Source of the DNA: Candidatus Thiodiazotropha sp.
Lineage (GTDB): Bacteria > Pseudomonadota > Gammaproteobacteria > Chromatiales > Chromatiaceae
Assembly: GCA_023838465.1 (NCBI GenBank)
Contig: JAIVEQ010000002.1
Location: 1 to 64,000 of the forward strand
Reading direction: 5' to 3'
DNA: 64,000 nucleotides
Of the stretch, positions 27,011-36,199 are shown piece by piece (the stretch's first letter is position 1; every line of letters begins with the position of its first letter). The translations under genes were made by a program, and so were the position numbers. The notes beneath the pieces are model-generated. The model did not search any database. It was not told the origin of the DNA and saw nothing but the letters and a program-made list of their open reading frames with translations.

Positions 27011-28153
27011 CTAAGCAAAAGAGTAATTATTCTTACCTCTTTTTTTAACACTGTACATTGCCTTGTCGGCTTTCCGTTTGAGTGCTTCACCATCAGTACC
27101 ATGATCTGGAAACAGGGATATCCCGATACTCGCGCCAACAGTAAAGTTATGCTCACGCCAGGAGATGGGCTTTGATAGATTATCTATTAACAACCGGGCC
27201 AGTGTTGCAACACTGTTGATATTGGCCAGATTTTCAATAATTATGAGGAATTCATCACCACCAATTCTGGCAACCGTATCCTCGGCCCGAATATTACTTA
27301 ACAGTCGATCGCTTATAATTCGCAAACAGTGGTCACCGGCATCATGACCAAAGGTATCATTAACCTTCTTGAAATCATCTAGGTCAACAAACAGTATGGC
27401 TGCTTTTTGATTTGACCTCTGTGCACGATACAGTGCCATTTGCAACCGGTCTTTTGCCAAACGTTGTGTTGGTAATCGGGTCAACTCATCATGATTGGCC
27501 AATTGTGTAATCTCATCACGCTGACCTTCCAATGTGTTCACCAGGTCAACAACTGTTGACCGGTAACCGACAATTGTCATTATGGTTGTCAGTAAAAATA
27601 TTGCCATACTGACACCGTAGACAATCCAATGGCTGGAAGTCATCATTAACTCATCAGCGCTCGCCACCATCTGCAGTTTTCCCGTTATGAAACCACTGGC
27701 GATGAAGCTCAAATAGATCAGTGAAAAAATGACAAACGTCATCAGCATCCATCGATTGTAAAACAATGCCAGGATGACGCCGGCAATCGGTAGAAAGAAT
27801 ACACCCGCCGCTATCATACCCAGAGAGTAGTATCCAATCATCGCAACAATGAGATTGACTGCTACTAAGGTGATCGCTTTGATGTGGGAGGAAAGTTGTT
27901 GACGTAGTAATGTAATTACCACGATACCGCTGTAAAGAACGATATGAAATGTGTATAGATTGAGCCATCCGGTGGAGCTTGCGCGCAGCACTGAAAACAT
28001 CAATGCTACAGAACCTACCAGTGTATACATTATCAGTAATCGGTCTACCAGCTTGTCGAGCAGTTCATTTTCCAATGGCAGGTGGGGTGACCAAGTGAAA
28101 TGATGCAATGCTGACATCTGCACAGGCATTTCTGCTATCCTCGAAATAGGCAC
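27011..28153 (-). CDS. Membrane-bound diguanylate cyclase
   Basis: Protein of 380 residues. About six hydrophobic segments (residues 40-200) form a membrane sensor region of unknown ligand. The C-terminal GGDEF domain is complete: LTRLPTQRLAKDRL, FVDLDDFKKVNDTFGHDAGD, RIGGDEFLII and an RxxD inhibitory site (RAED) five residues before GGDEF. It should make cyclic di-GMP with product feedback. It stands alone and downstream of it lie only the repeat and the coiled-coil gene. Confidence 0.9.
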   Translation of the reverse strand: MPISRIAEMPVQMSALHHFTWSPHLPLENELLDKLVDRLLIMYTLVGSVALMFSVLRASSTGWLNLYTFHIVLYSGIVVITLLRQQLSSHIKAITLVAVNLIVAMIGYYSLGMIAAGVFFLPIAGVILALFYNRWMLMTFVIFSLIYLSFIASGFITGKLQMVASADELMMTSSHWIVYGVSMAIFLLTTIMTIVGYRSTVVDLVNTLEGQRDEITQLANHDELTRLPTQRLAKDRLQMALYRAQRSNQKAAILFVDLDDFKKVNDTFGHDAGDHCLRIISDRLLSNIRAEDTVARIGGDEFLIIIENLANINSVATLARLLIDNLSKPISWREHNFTVGASIGISLFPDHGTDGEALKRKADKAMYSVKKRGKNNYSFA

Positions 28154-28522
28154 TCTTATCGTTGGTGCTGACTAGATTTGCAGATTTCCATTCGCCTGTA
28201 ACCACGATGCCTCTGATTGGTTATCGCTGACACATGCAAGAATAATCAAACAATTCCTATTGATAATAATGCAGCTCTTCAGATACACAACCAGCTTATC
28301 AGACCGACTAACAACGATGCTTGATAATACGTAAGATCAGATGAATATTATTATAGATTAAAGTAGGTTGACTATATACCACAAATTCTTAATGCATCAG
28401 GTCCATTCAATCAATTTAACAACAATATCTGACCTGTGGCTCTGGAGACAAATAGGGTCTGACCAATCGGTGCCTGCCCCGTAACAACACTACTCATCAT
28501 TTCGATGAAGTCCAGAATCCTA
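28154..28522. other. Intergenic region between GGDEF gene and acuI
   Basis: About 370 bp, AT-rich in its first two thirds. No gene, terminator or recognisable promoter is seen, apart from an imperfect GGGTCTGACC...GGGGCAGG-type patch near 28455-28485 whose meaning is unclear. Confidence 0.4.
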
Positions 28523-29512
28523 CTAGGGGATTTTAACCACTGTACGACCGCGTACACGTCCGGCAAGGATGTCTTCAGCTACCTTTGGCAGATCGTTAAA
28601 AGGGGTCTCCACTGTCATGGTTTCTAACAGATCAAGATCAAGATCCTTGCTTAGTCGTTCCCATGCCTGTTGGCGCTTTTCAATAGGTGCCATCACCGAA
28701 TCGATCCCATAGAGGGTGACACCACGGAGGATGAAAGGCGCCACTGATGTAGGAAGGTCCATTGACTCAGCCAGACCACAGGCAGCGACGGCACCCCCAT
28801 AGTTGATCTGACTCAGGACATTCGCCAGGGTATTGCCCCCGGCCACATCGATGGCCCCGGCCCAGCGCTCTTTTGATATCGCCCGGGCCTTACCACTCAG
28901 CTCATTCCGATCGAGAATATCCTTGGCGCCTATGCTGAGCAGGTAGTCCCGCTCAGCAGGTCTTCCTGTCGCAGCAATCACTCGATAGCCCAGACGGGAT
29001 AGGAGCGAAACTGCAACACTGCCAACGCCACCCGCAGCACCTGTCACCAGTATCTCTCCGTCATCCGCAGCCACACCGTGTTGTTCCAGTGCCATCACGC
29101 AGAGCATAGCCGTATAACCTGCGGTACCGATTGCCATTGCCTGACGCGTTGTAAATCCCTGCGGCAGGGGGACCAGCCAGTCTCCATTAACACGGGCCAT
29201 ACCGGCGAAACCGCCCGAATGGACCTCACCCACACCAAATCCATTTAATACAACCTGATCGCCTTCCTTAAATCCTCCATGTTTTGAGCTCACAACACGA
29301 CCGGCAAAGTCGATACCAGGTACCAGAGGAAAGCGTCTCACTACCGGTGCTTTACCCGTCAGTGCAAGTCCGTCCTTGTAGTTGAGGGCAGAATAATCCA
29401 CTTTGACCGTCACATCACCATCCATCAGATCATCCAATGTAATTTCTGTTAATTCAGTTAGTTGGCCACTGTCTGTTTTTGAAACCAGGTAAGCAGGGAA
29501 GGTCTTAGACAT
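28523..29512 (-). CDS. acuI: YhdH/AcuI-type acrylyl-CoA reductase
   Basis: Zinc-independent medium-chain dehydrogenase/reductase of 329 residues. The family opening [36 protein letters not shown] and the nucleotide fold [16 protein letters not shown] are present. AcuI reduces acryloyl-CoA to propionyl-CoA with NADPH, protecting cells against acrylate from DMSP or propionate metabolism; E. coli YhdH has the same activity. No DMSP gene is adjacent. It is divergent from a GntR regulator 98 bp away that probably controls it. Confidence 0.85.
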   Translation of the reverse strand: MSKTFPAYLVSKTDSGQLTELTEITLDDLMDGDVTVKVDYSALNYKDGLALTGKAPVVRRFPLVPGIDFAGRVVSSKHGGFKEGDQVVLNGFGVGEVHSGGFAGMARVNGDWLVPLPQGFTTRQAMAIGTAGYTAMLCVMALEQHGVAADDGEILVTGAAGGVGSVAVSLLSRLGYRVIAATGRPAERDYLLSIGAKDILDRNELSGKARAISKERWAGAIDVAGGNTLANVLSQINYGGAVAACGLAESMDLPTSVAPFILRGVTLYGIDSVMAPIEKRQQAWERLSKDLDLDLLETMTVETPFNDLPKVAEDILAGRVRGRTVVKIP

Positions 29513-29610
29513 TGAATATCCTCCGATAAATTAGCGCTTTATGCTATTTGTCTGACAAATAGAAGTCAAACATTAATATTTCATGTTAGGATAACTCCAT
29601 TCAACGAGAT

Positions 29611-30357
29611 GTGAGTAGAACCATGCAGGAACAGGCGATCATTAAAAGCAGTATTTCTAAACAGATTGCTGAACAGTTACGAAACGCCATTGTATCGGGT
29701 CGTTTCAAGTCTGGAGAGAGACTTCCCACAGAAGATGAACTGGCAACCCGTTATGGCGTCTCCCGCGCTACCGTTCGCGAAGCCCTTAAGCGGCTGGCGG
29801 CGCAAAATCTGGTACGTTCCAGACGTGGTCCTGCAGGAGGAAACTTTGTTAATCAACCGACCCATGCGGAACTGGCGGAATCCCTCAGTGGAGCCGCCAC
29901 GCTTCTGGTCGGTCTAGGTGCTTTGGATATAGAAGAGATTGTTGAAGCCAGGCGAACCCTACAAGGCGGTTGTCTTAAGTTGGCTGTGGTAAATGCCTCT
30001 CAGGAGCAGATACAGGATGTGGAAACCGCACTACAGCTTCAAAAAGACCCTGCACTTTCCGATGAAGCCTTTTGTGATGCTGATGTTGCTTTTCATCGCG
30101 GGCTGGTGGATGCATCGAACAATGGCATGGTCCGATTTGTTATGTACAGCATCATAGAAGCATTGGTCCCGATAACCAATATGGTTGTCTCATATGTGAA
30201 AGACCGACGCGAGATTATTGCCTTTCATGAAGGGCTGCTTTTGGCATTGCAACAGAGAAACGAAGAGGGGCTTGAGTCGGCACTCGACGCCCTGCTCGAT
30301 TATCTTATGGAGCGATTTTCTGTGGCTCAGGCACAAAGAAAACAGCATGCAAGCTAA
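29611..30357 (+). CDS. GntR/FadR-family transcriptional regulator
   Basis: Regulator of 248 residues. The N-terminal winged helix is typical: QIAEQLRNAIVSGRFKSGERLPTEDELATRYGVSRATVREALKRLAAQNLVRSRRG. The C-terminal FCD domain (about 95-235) has the ligand/metal residues of the family (EARRTLQGG, DADVAFHRGLVDASNN, EHEGLL-like FHEGLL). The frame opens with GTG at 29611; an ATG at 29623 is an equally possible start. Its position suggests it represses or activates acuI in response to an acyl-type ligand. Confidence 0.87.
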   Translation: MSRTMQEQAIIKSSISKQIAEQLRNAIVSGRFKSGERLPTEDELATRYGVSRATVREALKRLAAQNLVRSRRGPAGGNFVNQPTHAELAESLSGAATLLVGLGALDIEEIVEARRTLQGGCLKLAVVNASQEQIQDVETALQLQKDPALSDEAFCDADVAFHRGLVDASNNGMVRFVMYSIIEALVPITNMVVSYVKDRREIIAFHEGLLLALQQRNEEGLESALDALLDYLMERFSVAQAQRKQHAS

Positions 30358-30405
30358 ACCAGCACAGGCCCTGATACTACAAACTTCATTTCTATAATTT
30401 GATCT

Positions 30406-30435
30406 AAAAAAAAAAGCGCGGTGGGGCCGCGCTTT
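30406..30435 (-). terminator. Rho-independent terminator of the hupSLC operon
   Basis: On the minus strand AAAGCGCGG pairs with CCGCGCTTT around a five-base loop and is followed by a run of ten T. It lies 60 bases past the hupC stop. In the other direction the U-tract is poor, so it serves the GntR gene only weakly. Confidence 0.88.
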
Positions 30436-30497
30436 CAAAAGTTGGCGCGCAGAAACCATCCCTGGTAACGCCAGAGAGAATGAATATCTACACCCGA

Positions 30498-31181
30498 TCA
30501 GGGCCTGTCATCTTTGAACATACGCCAACCACTAATCATGGTACTGATCAGACTTTGACGTGAAACAATATCCTCGCGGATAGCTACATAGACATGAATA
30601 ATCACAAACACAACGATGACCCACATACCCCAGTGGTGCCATAAACGTACATCCTGGCTCTGTCCAACCAAAGGTATTAACCAACCAAACAGCTGATCCT
30701 GCCAGCTTCCCAATCCTGTCTGTTCCGCATACAGGGAAAAACCGGTCAATACCATGGCTATTCCCCCTATCGTGATAATCGCAACCATGGTGAGATGGGC
30801 CAATGGGTTGTGACCTTCATATTTCTTCGGCTCACTCTCCATAAAGCTGTACCAACGCACCTCATGTAACAGCTCTTTCCAAAATGAGAGACGATAGAAA
30901 GGTAGATGAAACAGCTCTCTTGAATGCTCATTACCCACAAAGGCCCAATAGATCCGACCGATAAACCCCACAGTAAAGATATAAGCAGCAGCAAAATGGG
31001 CAAAGCGTATGTAGCCCATAAGAAAGTGGTCACTCGCCTCACCCGGCAGGGTCGGCAATGGATTGGCTACGAAATAACCTGTCACTGCAAGTACGGTTAT
31101 TGCCAACGCATTGACCCAATGCCATAGCCTGACAGGTGCCTCGTAGACATAAACAGCGGTTCGTTTAATGGTTGTCTGCAT
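30498..31181 (-). CDS. hupC: Hydrogenase b-type cytochrome subunit HupC
   Basis: Membrane diheme cytochrome b of 227 residues that anchors HupSL and passes electrons to quinone. Four transmembrane helices are visible (ALAITVLAVTGYFV, FAHFAAAYIFTVGFIGRIYW, MVAIITIGGIAMVLTGFSL, WGMWVIVVFVIIHVYVAI). Ligand histidines lie in RLWHWVNALA, FAHFAAAY, and RLWHHWGMW...IHVYV. The ATG at 31181 is preferred because AGGAG stands nine bases upstream; the frame extends to 31205. It is the last gene before a strong terminator. Confidence 0.92.
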   Translation of the reverse strand: MQTTIKRTAVYVYEAPVRLWHWVNALAITVLAVTGYFVANPLPTLPGEASDHFLMGYIRFAHFAAAYIFTVGFIGRIYWAFVGNEHSRELFHLPFYRLSFWKELLHEVRWYSFMESEPKKYEGHNPLAHLTMVAIITIGGIAMVLTGFSLYAEQTGLGSWQDQLFGWLIPLVGQSQDVRLWHHWGMWVIVVFVIIHVYVAIREDIVSRQSLISTMISGWRMFKDDRP

Positions 31182-31254
31182 AAGAGTCTCTCCTAAGTCG
31201 GCCATGTTCGACCTTTGCCTGGATTTAGGTGAAGCTGTCAGGTCAACACTTGTT

Positions 31255-31333
31255 GGTGCGGCAGGGCCACACCCTACAAAGCGCAGAACCGTACATCGAC
31301 TTCAATCCCATAGGGTGTGAGCCCTGCCGCACC
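31255..31333. repeat. Inverted pair of dispersed CACACCCT repeats
   Basis: GGTGCGGCAGGGCC..CACCCTA at 31255-31276 faces its inverse copy at 31311-31333 (TAGGGTGTGAGCCCTGCC and on). Together they can form a stem of about 22 bp in the hupL-hupC intercistronic RNA, where processing or partial attenuation would alter the HupSL to HupC ratio. Confidence 0.7.
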
Positions 31334-31356
31334 GTTCACGATCCAAGAGATCACCT

Positions 31357-31554
31357 TCAGTTTCGGACACGAAACACCTGTCTGAAAACCAGCCCACCCA
31401 CGACAATGGCAAACAACAAATAGCCATGCTCCGCCAGCAGGTGCACAACACTTGAGAGCCATCCCGCATAGTCATGCTCACCCGCATGCGCAAACAGGGG
31501 ACCGCTCATCAATAGACCACCCATTCCACTCAATCCCATCGCAATATTTTTCAT
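31357..31554 (-). CDS. Small membrane protein between hupL and hupC
   Basis: Protein of 65 residues with a signal peptide-like start (MKNIAMGLSGMGGLLMSGPLFAHA), a short His-containing linker (GEHDYAGW) and one transmembrane helix (YLLFAIVVGGLVF) ending in basic residues. It lies within the hupSLC operon in the same direction, so it may be an accessory of the membrane complex. I know of no named hydrogenase subunit that it matches. Its hydrophobic architecture and placement argue that it is real. Confidence 0.6.
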   Translation of the reverse strand: MKNIAMGLSGMGGLLMSGPLFAHAGEHDYAGWLSSVVHLLAEHGYLLFAIVVGGLVFRQVFRVRN

Positions 31555-31666
31555 TTCAAATCCTCACCATCATTCTCTGTACTCACAATACAGAAGCAAT
31601 CAAATTTCACTCATGCGTTAATCGCATCAACTAAAAACTCATAACTCATTACTCAAAGTTCTTCAG

Positions 31667-33463
31667 CTAGCGTACTTTCACCTCAGCCAACTCCCTCCCC
31701 TCCTCACTCATCACATGGGTGGAGCAAGCAAGACAGGGATCGAAACTGTGCAGGGTTCGTAGTATCTCAACCGGTTCTTCAGCACGTTCCACCTTGGTGT
31801 TCATCAAAGAGGCCTCGAAGGCGCCGATGTTACCCTCACTGTCACGTGGTGAACCGTTCCAGGTAGTCGGCACTACGCACTGGTAGTTGTCGATACGGGT
31901 ATCCTTGATGCGAATCCAATGTCCCAAGGCACCACGGGGCGCTTCGCTGAATCCAACCCCCTTGGCCTCTTTCGGCCAGCTGGAGGGATCCCAGCTATCC
32001 ACATTGGCAGTGGAGGAGTCTCCGGCTTTGATATTGGCCATCAGCTTATCCATGAAGTAACGCATCTTGTCTGCAGCCCAGTCGGCCTCCAGACCGCGTG
32101 CAGCGGTTCGACCCAGGGTCGAGAAGAGCGCTGTAACCGGCACATCCAGGGTCTTGAGTACGAAGTTGATCTGTTCTGTGATCGCTTCATGGCCGCTGGC
32201 ATAGCCAACGATGTAGCGAGCCAGCGGACCCACCTCCATCGCGTGACCTCGCCAGCGTGGCGCCTTGATCCAGGAATACTTGGCGTCCTCATCAATTTGC
32301 TCGATATTGGTCTTGCTGCCTTTGGCGTTTGGACCCAGCTTGAAGTTTGGCTCTGTCACGCCGTCCCAGGGGTGCAGTCCTTTCACCCCATCCGGGTAGT
32401 TGTACCAGGAGTGGGGTACGAACTCCTGAATCTCCTCTGGATTGCGCAGGTCGACCTCGTGCACTTCCTTGAGATTGCCGTTGATGATGGCGCCTCTGGG
32501 CATCATCAGATTGGCTGCAGTGTAATCGTTCGCCCGGTCGGGAATATCGCCATAGGAGAGCACATTGGTACTCGACAGACCGCCGCCATAGAGCCAACCC
32601 TTGTAGAACTGTCCAACTGCAAGAATATCCGGGATATAGACATTTTTGATAAATTCCTTTGTGCTGTCGATAATCGAGGAGATCTGATTCAGAGATACCA
32701 TATTCAGCGCTCCCACCGAACCGACACCATCCACATTGATCGGACAAGGCACACCACCCACCAGCCAGTTGGGATGGGGATCCTTGCCACCAAATATGGT
32801 GCGAATCTTCATGATCTCTTTTTGAAAATCGAGGGCTTCCAGATAGTGGGTCACCGCCATCAGGTCCGCTTCCGGTGGCAACAGGTAGGCAGGGTTAGTC
32901 CAATAACCGTTTTTAAACGGTCCCAGTTGGCCACTCTCGACAAACTTCTTCAAACGACTTTGGATGTCGCGAAAATAGCCGGGTGATGATTTGGCATGCT
33001 TCGGGGAAACCTGTTGCTGCAGTTCAGATGTCGCCTTGGGATCGGCCTTCAGTGCATTCACCGGATTGACCCAATCCAATGCGTGCAGATGGTAGAAATG
33101 CACCAGATGATCATGGGCCTGCAGGGTTAACTGCATGATGTTACGGATCGAGTTGGCATTCTCCGGTATCTCAATCCTGAGTGCATCCTCCACTGCGCGT
33201 ACCGAGGTCAAAGCATGGGTGCCGGTGCAGACACCACAGATACGCTGGGTGAAGGCCCAGGCATCCCGGGGATCACGTCCTTTGAGGATTACCTCCAGTC
33301 CGCGCCACATGGTGCCAGTGGAAACTGCATTACGGATGATGTTCTCTTCATCTACATTCACTTCGCAGCGCATATGACCTTCAATGCGTGTCACTGGATC
33401 GACGACGACACGTTGACCGGAATCGTCCAGCTTATAACCGTTAGGCGTGGTCTTGGTGCTCAT
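31667..33463 (-). CDS. hupL: Uptake [NiFe] hydrogenase large subunit HupL
   Basis: Catalytic subunit of 598 residues oxidising H2 at the periplasmic face of the membrane. The [NiFe] site is held by L1 [11 protein letters not shown] (C76, C79) and L2 DPCLACSTH (C577, C580). After His583 a 15-residue tail ([15 protein letters not shown]) follows, the peptide removed by HupD once nickel is inserted. [11 protein letters not shown] and [10 protein letters not shown] are the remaining active-site motifs. The ATG overlaps the hupS stop. It has no signal of its own and should be carried through Tat by HupS. Confidence 0.96.
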   Translation of the reverse strand: MSTKTTPNGYKLDDSGQRVVVDPVTRIEGHMRCEVNVDEENIIRNAVSTGTMWRGLEVILKGRDPRDAWAFTQRICGVCTGTHALTSVRAVEDALRIEIPENANSIRNIMQLTLQAHDHLVHFYHLHALDWVNPVNALKADPKATSELQQQVSPKHAKSSPGYFRDIQSRLKKFVESGQLGPFKNGYWTNPAYLLPPEADLMAVTHYLEALDFQKEIMKIRTIFGGKDPHPNWLVGGVPCPINVDGVGSVGALNMVSLNQISSIIDSTKEFIKNVYIPDILAVGQFYKGWLYGGGLSSTNVLSYGDIPDRANDYTAANLMMPRGAIINGNLKEVHEVDLRNPEEIQEFVPHSWYNYPDGVKGLHPWDGVTEPNFKLGPNAKGSKTNIEQIDEDAKYSWIKAPRWRGHAMEVGPLARYIVGYASGHEAITEQINFVLKTLDVPVTALFSTLGRTAARGLEADWAADKMRYFMDKLMANIKAGDSSTANVDSWDPSSWPKEAKGVGFSEAPRGALGHWIRIKDTRIDNYQCVVPTTWNGSPRDSEGNIGAFEASLMNTKVERAEEPVEILRTLHSFDPCLACSTHVMSEEGRELAEVKVR

Positions 33464-34539
33464 TGATCCTGGTCTCCTTTCTTCTGCGCATTCTTGAGGG
33501 CAGTGACAGCAGCATGGGCAGCGGCTGTTGCACCGACGATACCTGCAGCAGCCAGGCCGACCTTATCGGCGTTGGCCTCAACGCCAAACTGATGGGTGTC
33601 AGTGACGTGTTGGTAAAAAGATCCCTTATCCCAGAAGCCGTCCTCCGAACAACCGATACAGCCGTGACCGGCCTGAATAGGAAATGAGAGTCCCCCGTTC
33701 CAGCGGATGGTTGAGCAGGCGTTGTAGGTGGTAGGTCCCTTACATCCCATTTTGTAGAGGCAGTATCCCTTTCGTGCAGAATCATCATCCCAAGCCTCGA
33801 CAAATTGACCAGCGTCGAAATGGGGACGGCGATAACATTTGTCATGAATACGTTGGCTGTAGAACATCTTCGGTCGCCCTTGGCGATCCAGTTCGGGGAA
33901 CTTTTCAAAGGTCAGAATGTAGGTAACCACCGCTGTCATGACCTCGGCGATAGGCGGACATCCCGGTACTTTTATAATCGGTTTGTTGGCCAAGCCCGGG
34001 ACCTTATGAACCGGCGTCGCGCGGGTCGGATTGGGACGGGCCGCCTGTACGCAACCCCAAGATGCACAGGAACCCCATGAGATGATCGCCTTGCAGTGTT
34101 CTGCCGCCATCTTCAACTGCTCGACAAAGGGCTTGCCGCCAATGATGCAGTACATGCCATCTTCATCAAGTGGGGGATTGCCTTCCACGGCAAGGATGAA
34201 GTTGCCGTCATATTTTTCGATCGTCTCTTCGATAATCGCTTCAGCTTGGTGGCCGGCAGCAGCCATGATGGTGTCATCATAATCAAGAGAGATCATCGAC
34301 AGCACCACATCCTTTGCCAATGGATGAGCAGAGCGGATAAATGACTCTGAACAGCAAGTACACTCAAGACCATGTAACCAGAGTACCGGGATTCTAGGTT
34401 TGGTCTCCATCGCATCGGCTATGCGGGGCACCATGGCGGGTCCCAACCCCAAAGCGGAGGCTGTGAGGCTGCAGAATTTCAGAAAACTGCGACGCGTGAT
34501 CCCCTGTCGTCGCATCACGTCATAAAAGGTTTCGGTCAT
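33460..34539 (-). CDS. hupS: Uptake [NiFe] hydrogenase small subunit HupS, O2-tolerant type
   Basis: Fe-S subunit of 359 residues with a Tat signal ([21 protein letters not shown]). The proximal cluster region reads LECTCCSES (C60, C62, C63) and [13 protein letters not shown] (C158, C163). These include the two extra cysteines that form the [4Fe-3S] cluster of O2-tolerant hydrogenases such as E. coli Hyd-1 and Ralstonia MBH. A C-terminal hydrophobic helix ([22 protein letters not shown]) anchors it to the membrane and HupC. The start at 34539 follows GGAGGAG at the right spacing; a GTG one codon earlier is also possible. Confidence 0.95.
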   Translation of the reverse strand: MTETFYDVMRRQGITRRSFLKFCSLTASALGLGPAMVPRIADAMETKPRIPVLWLHGLECTCCSESFIRSAHPLAKDVVLSMISLDYDDTIMAAAGHQAEAIIEETIEKYDGNFILAVEGNPPLDEDGMYCIIGGKPFVEQLKMAAEHCKAIISWGSCASWGCVQAARPNPTRATPVHKVPGLANKPIIKVPGCPPIAEVMTAVVTYILTFEKFPELDRQGRPKMFYSQRIHDKCYRRPHFDAGQFVEAWDDDSARKGYCLYKMGCKGPTTYNACSTIRWNGGLSFPIQAGHGCIGCSEDGFWDKGSFYQHVTDTHQFGVEANADKVGLAAAGIVGATAAAHAAVTALKNAQKKGDQDQ

Positions 34540-34611
34540 CACCGTGCTCCTCCAGGTCGAACAAGCCAGATGTGCGATGTATCTATGTCGTTTCGCACTT
34601 ATCGCCTAGAA

Positions 34612-34627
34612 TGCAACAGTCATGCCA
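34612..34627 (-). promoter_or_regulatory. Sigma-54 promoter of hupSLC
   Basis: On the minus strand TGGCATGACTGTTGCA matches the -24/-12 consensus with the correct ten-base spacing between GG and GC. The start point would be near 34600, 60 bases before the hupS ATG. A perfect palindrome lies 94 bp further upstream. Confidence 0.82.
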
Positions 34628-34720
34628 TACTGTTTTATTCTTCTATTTCAATTAGTTATCTAAGTATGCAATGCAAGTAAGAAATCAAATGTGTACTTAA
34701 TTCTTCTTGCAGAGGACTCA

Positions 34721-34741
34721 ACTGGTAAGCAGCTTACCAGT
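34721..34741. promoter_or_regulatory. Perfect palindrome upstream of hupS, likely activator site
   Basis: Ten-base arms ACTGGTAAGC and GCTTACCAGT are separated by a single A. The position, about 95-130 bp upstream of the hupS -24/-12 element, is where NtrC-type activators bind. It could belong to HoxA or to the regulator encoded at 34799-36199. No U-tract follows on either strand, which argues against a terminator. Half of it, GCAGCTTACC, recurs at 20161 upstream of hupD. Confidence 0.65.
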
Positions 34742-34798
34742 CACTGAAGGGGTATGAGGATAAGTTTTGGATCGTAAGTCGAATAGCAAATAATAGTT

Positions 34799-36199
34799 CT
34801 AGGCATCTTCATTCATTTCACTATCGATCTCTACATCATCACGTGAGATCAATCCATACTGACGAATAAGCCGTCGCAATCTTGGCCTGGAAACACCCAG
34901 TATTTCGCACGCCTGACCTTTATGCCAGCCGGTTGCTTCCAGAACACGTTTGACATGTACCCGCTCGATATCTTCAAGGCTTTGCTCAGTCAAAGGCTTG
35001 TTCTTTCGATGTTGATTTGAGTAGGCAGTTTTTTCTTCTCTCAAGGGTTCGGGAAGTTGATCCCTGGTCAAAGAGTCACCTTGGGACAAGGCAATACTCT
35101 TCATTAAAACATTTTCCAATTCACGTACATTGCCAGGCCATTCGTAGTATTCAAACGCTTCTAAAACCTCCTTGGAGATATGCGTGATATTACGATGCAG
35201 TTCCTTATTGATACGACCCATAAGGGTCTGTATGAGATCCATCAAATCCTCTTTACGCTCACGCAAGGGCGGAAGATGAATATTGACAACCTGCAGCCGA
35301 TAAAAAAGATCCTCACGAAAGGTCCGTTCGTTGACCTTTTCCGCGAGATCCACATTGGTTGCTGTAATCAGCCTAGCATTGGTTGTTTGTGATTGCTTGG
35401 CTCCCAGAGGGGTGAAATCCTTATATTGTATAACTCGCAATAGTTTGGCTTGCATACCGGGCGAAAGCTCTCCTACCTCATCCAGAAAGATGGTACCACC
35501 ACGCGCTAATGAGAATTTCCCCTCTTGCCTAACCACTGCACCGGTAAAGGCACCCTTTTCATGACCAAACATATCTGATTCAAGCAATGTCTCTACCAAT
35601 GCCGCACAGTTGACGGCCACGAACGGACCATTGGGATTATGACTGGAACGGTGAATGGCTCTCGCTACCAACTCCTTGCCTGTGCCCGACTCACCAGTTA
35701 TCAAAACTGTTGCCGGACTCTTAGCAACCAAGCCAATTGTTTTGAATATCTCTTTCATGGCACGACTGCGTCCAACCATACTCAAGGTATCACCGATATT
35801 TTCAGAGTTTGTAGAGATAAACAGGTTTTCCGATTCACCCGTAGTGGTTAACAGCCGGGAAATAGATGTATCCAGTTCATCAATATCAATCGGTTTATGA
35901 ATATAATCCTCTGCGCCTAGTTGCATGGCTTCAATTGTGCTTTCCATGTCATGGAATGCTGTAATCATAATCACATGCAAACTAGGTAATAATTTTTTAA
36001 AGCCTGGAAGCCCTTCAAGTCCTGAACGACCGGGCATGCGTATATCAAGAATAAGTAAATCAGGATGGTATGAATCCGCTACTGCCAAACCTTCATCAAC
36101 ACTACCGGAAATTTCAACATCATGATTCTGGCTTCGCAAATGAAATTGCAGGGTTCGGCAACTGGCATCATCATCATCAACTATCAGTATCTTACTCAT
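34799..36199 (-). CDS. NtrC-family response regulator paired with the kinase upstream
   Basis: Sigma-54 activator of 466 residues. Receiver: IVDDDDAS and [14 protein letters not shown]+ domain: [33 protein letters not shown]-terminal Fis helix-turn-helix: [22 protein letters not shown]. Its ATG overlaps the kinase stop, so the two are a unit. It ends 170 bp before the hupS promoter and lies on the same strand as the radical SAM/PCP_red cluster. Its targets are unknown; the -24/-12 promoters of hupS, the bd-like operon and the idr operon are candidates. Confidence 0.92.
   Translation of the reverse strand: MSKILIVDDDDASCRTLQFHLRSQNHDVEISGSVDEGLAVADSYHPDLLILDIRMPGRSGLEGLPGFKKLLPSLHVIMITAFHDMESTIEAMQLGAEDYIHKPIDIDELDTSISRLLTTTGESENLFISTNSENIGDTLSMVGRSRAMKEIFKTIGLVAKSPATVLITGESGTGKELVARAIHRSSHNPNGPFVAVNCAALVETLLESDMFGHEKGAFTGAVVRQEGKFSLARGGTIFLDEVGELSPGMQAKLLRVIQYKDFTPLGAKQSQTTNARLITATNVDLAEKVNERTFREDLFYRLQVVNIHLPPLRERKEDLMDLIQTLMGRINKELHRNITHISKEVLEAFEYYEWPGNVRELENVLMKSIALSQGDSLTRDQLPEPLREEKTAYSNQHRKNKPLTEQSLEDIERVHVKRVLEATGWHKGQACEILGVSRPRLRRLIRQYGLISRDDVEIDSEMNEDA

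Noticed and set aside
28413..28522. A 29-codon frame after acuI
   Set aside because: It consists mainly of a GGGTCTGACC...GGGGCAGG repeat-like patch and has no ribosome site.
31919..32986. A 355-codon plus-strand frame
   Set aside because: It is entirely antisense to hupL, whose motifs are unambiguous. It has no family features and arises from codon bias.
34721..34741. Terminator of the second response regulator
   Set aside because: The palindrome has a 1-base spacer and no U-tract on either side. As DNA it looks like a protein-binding site.
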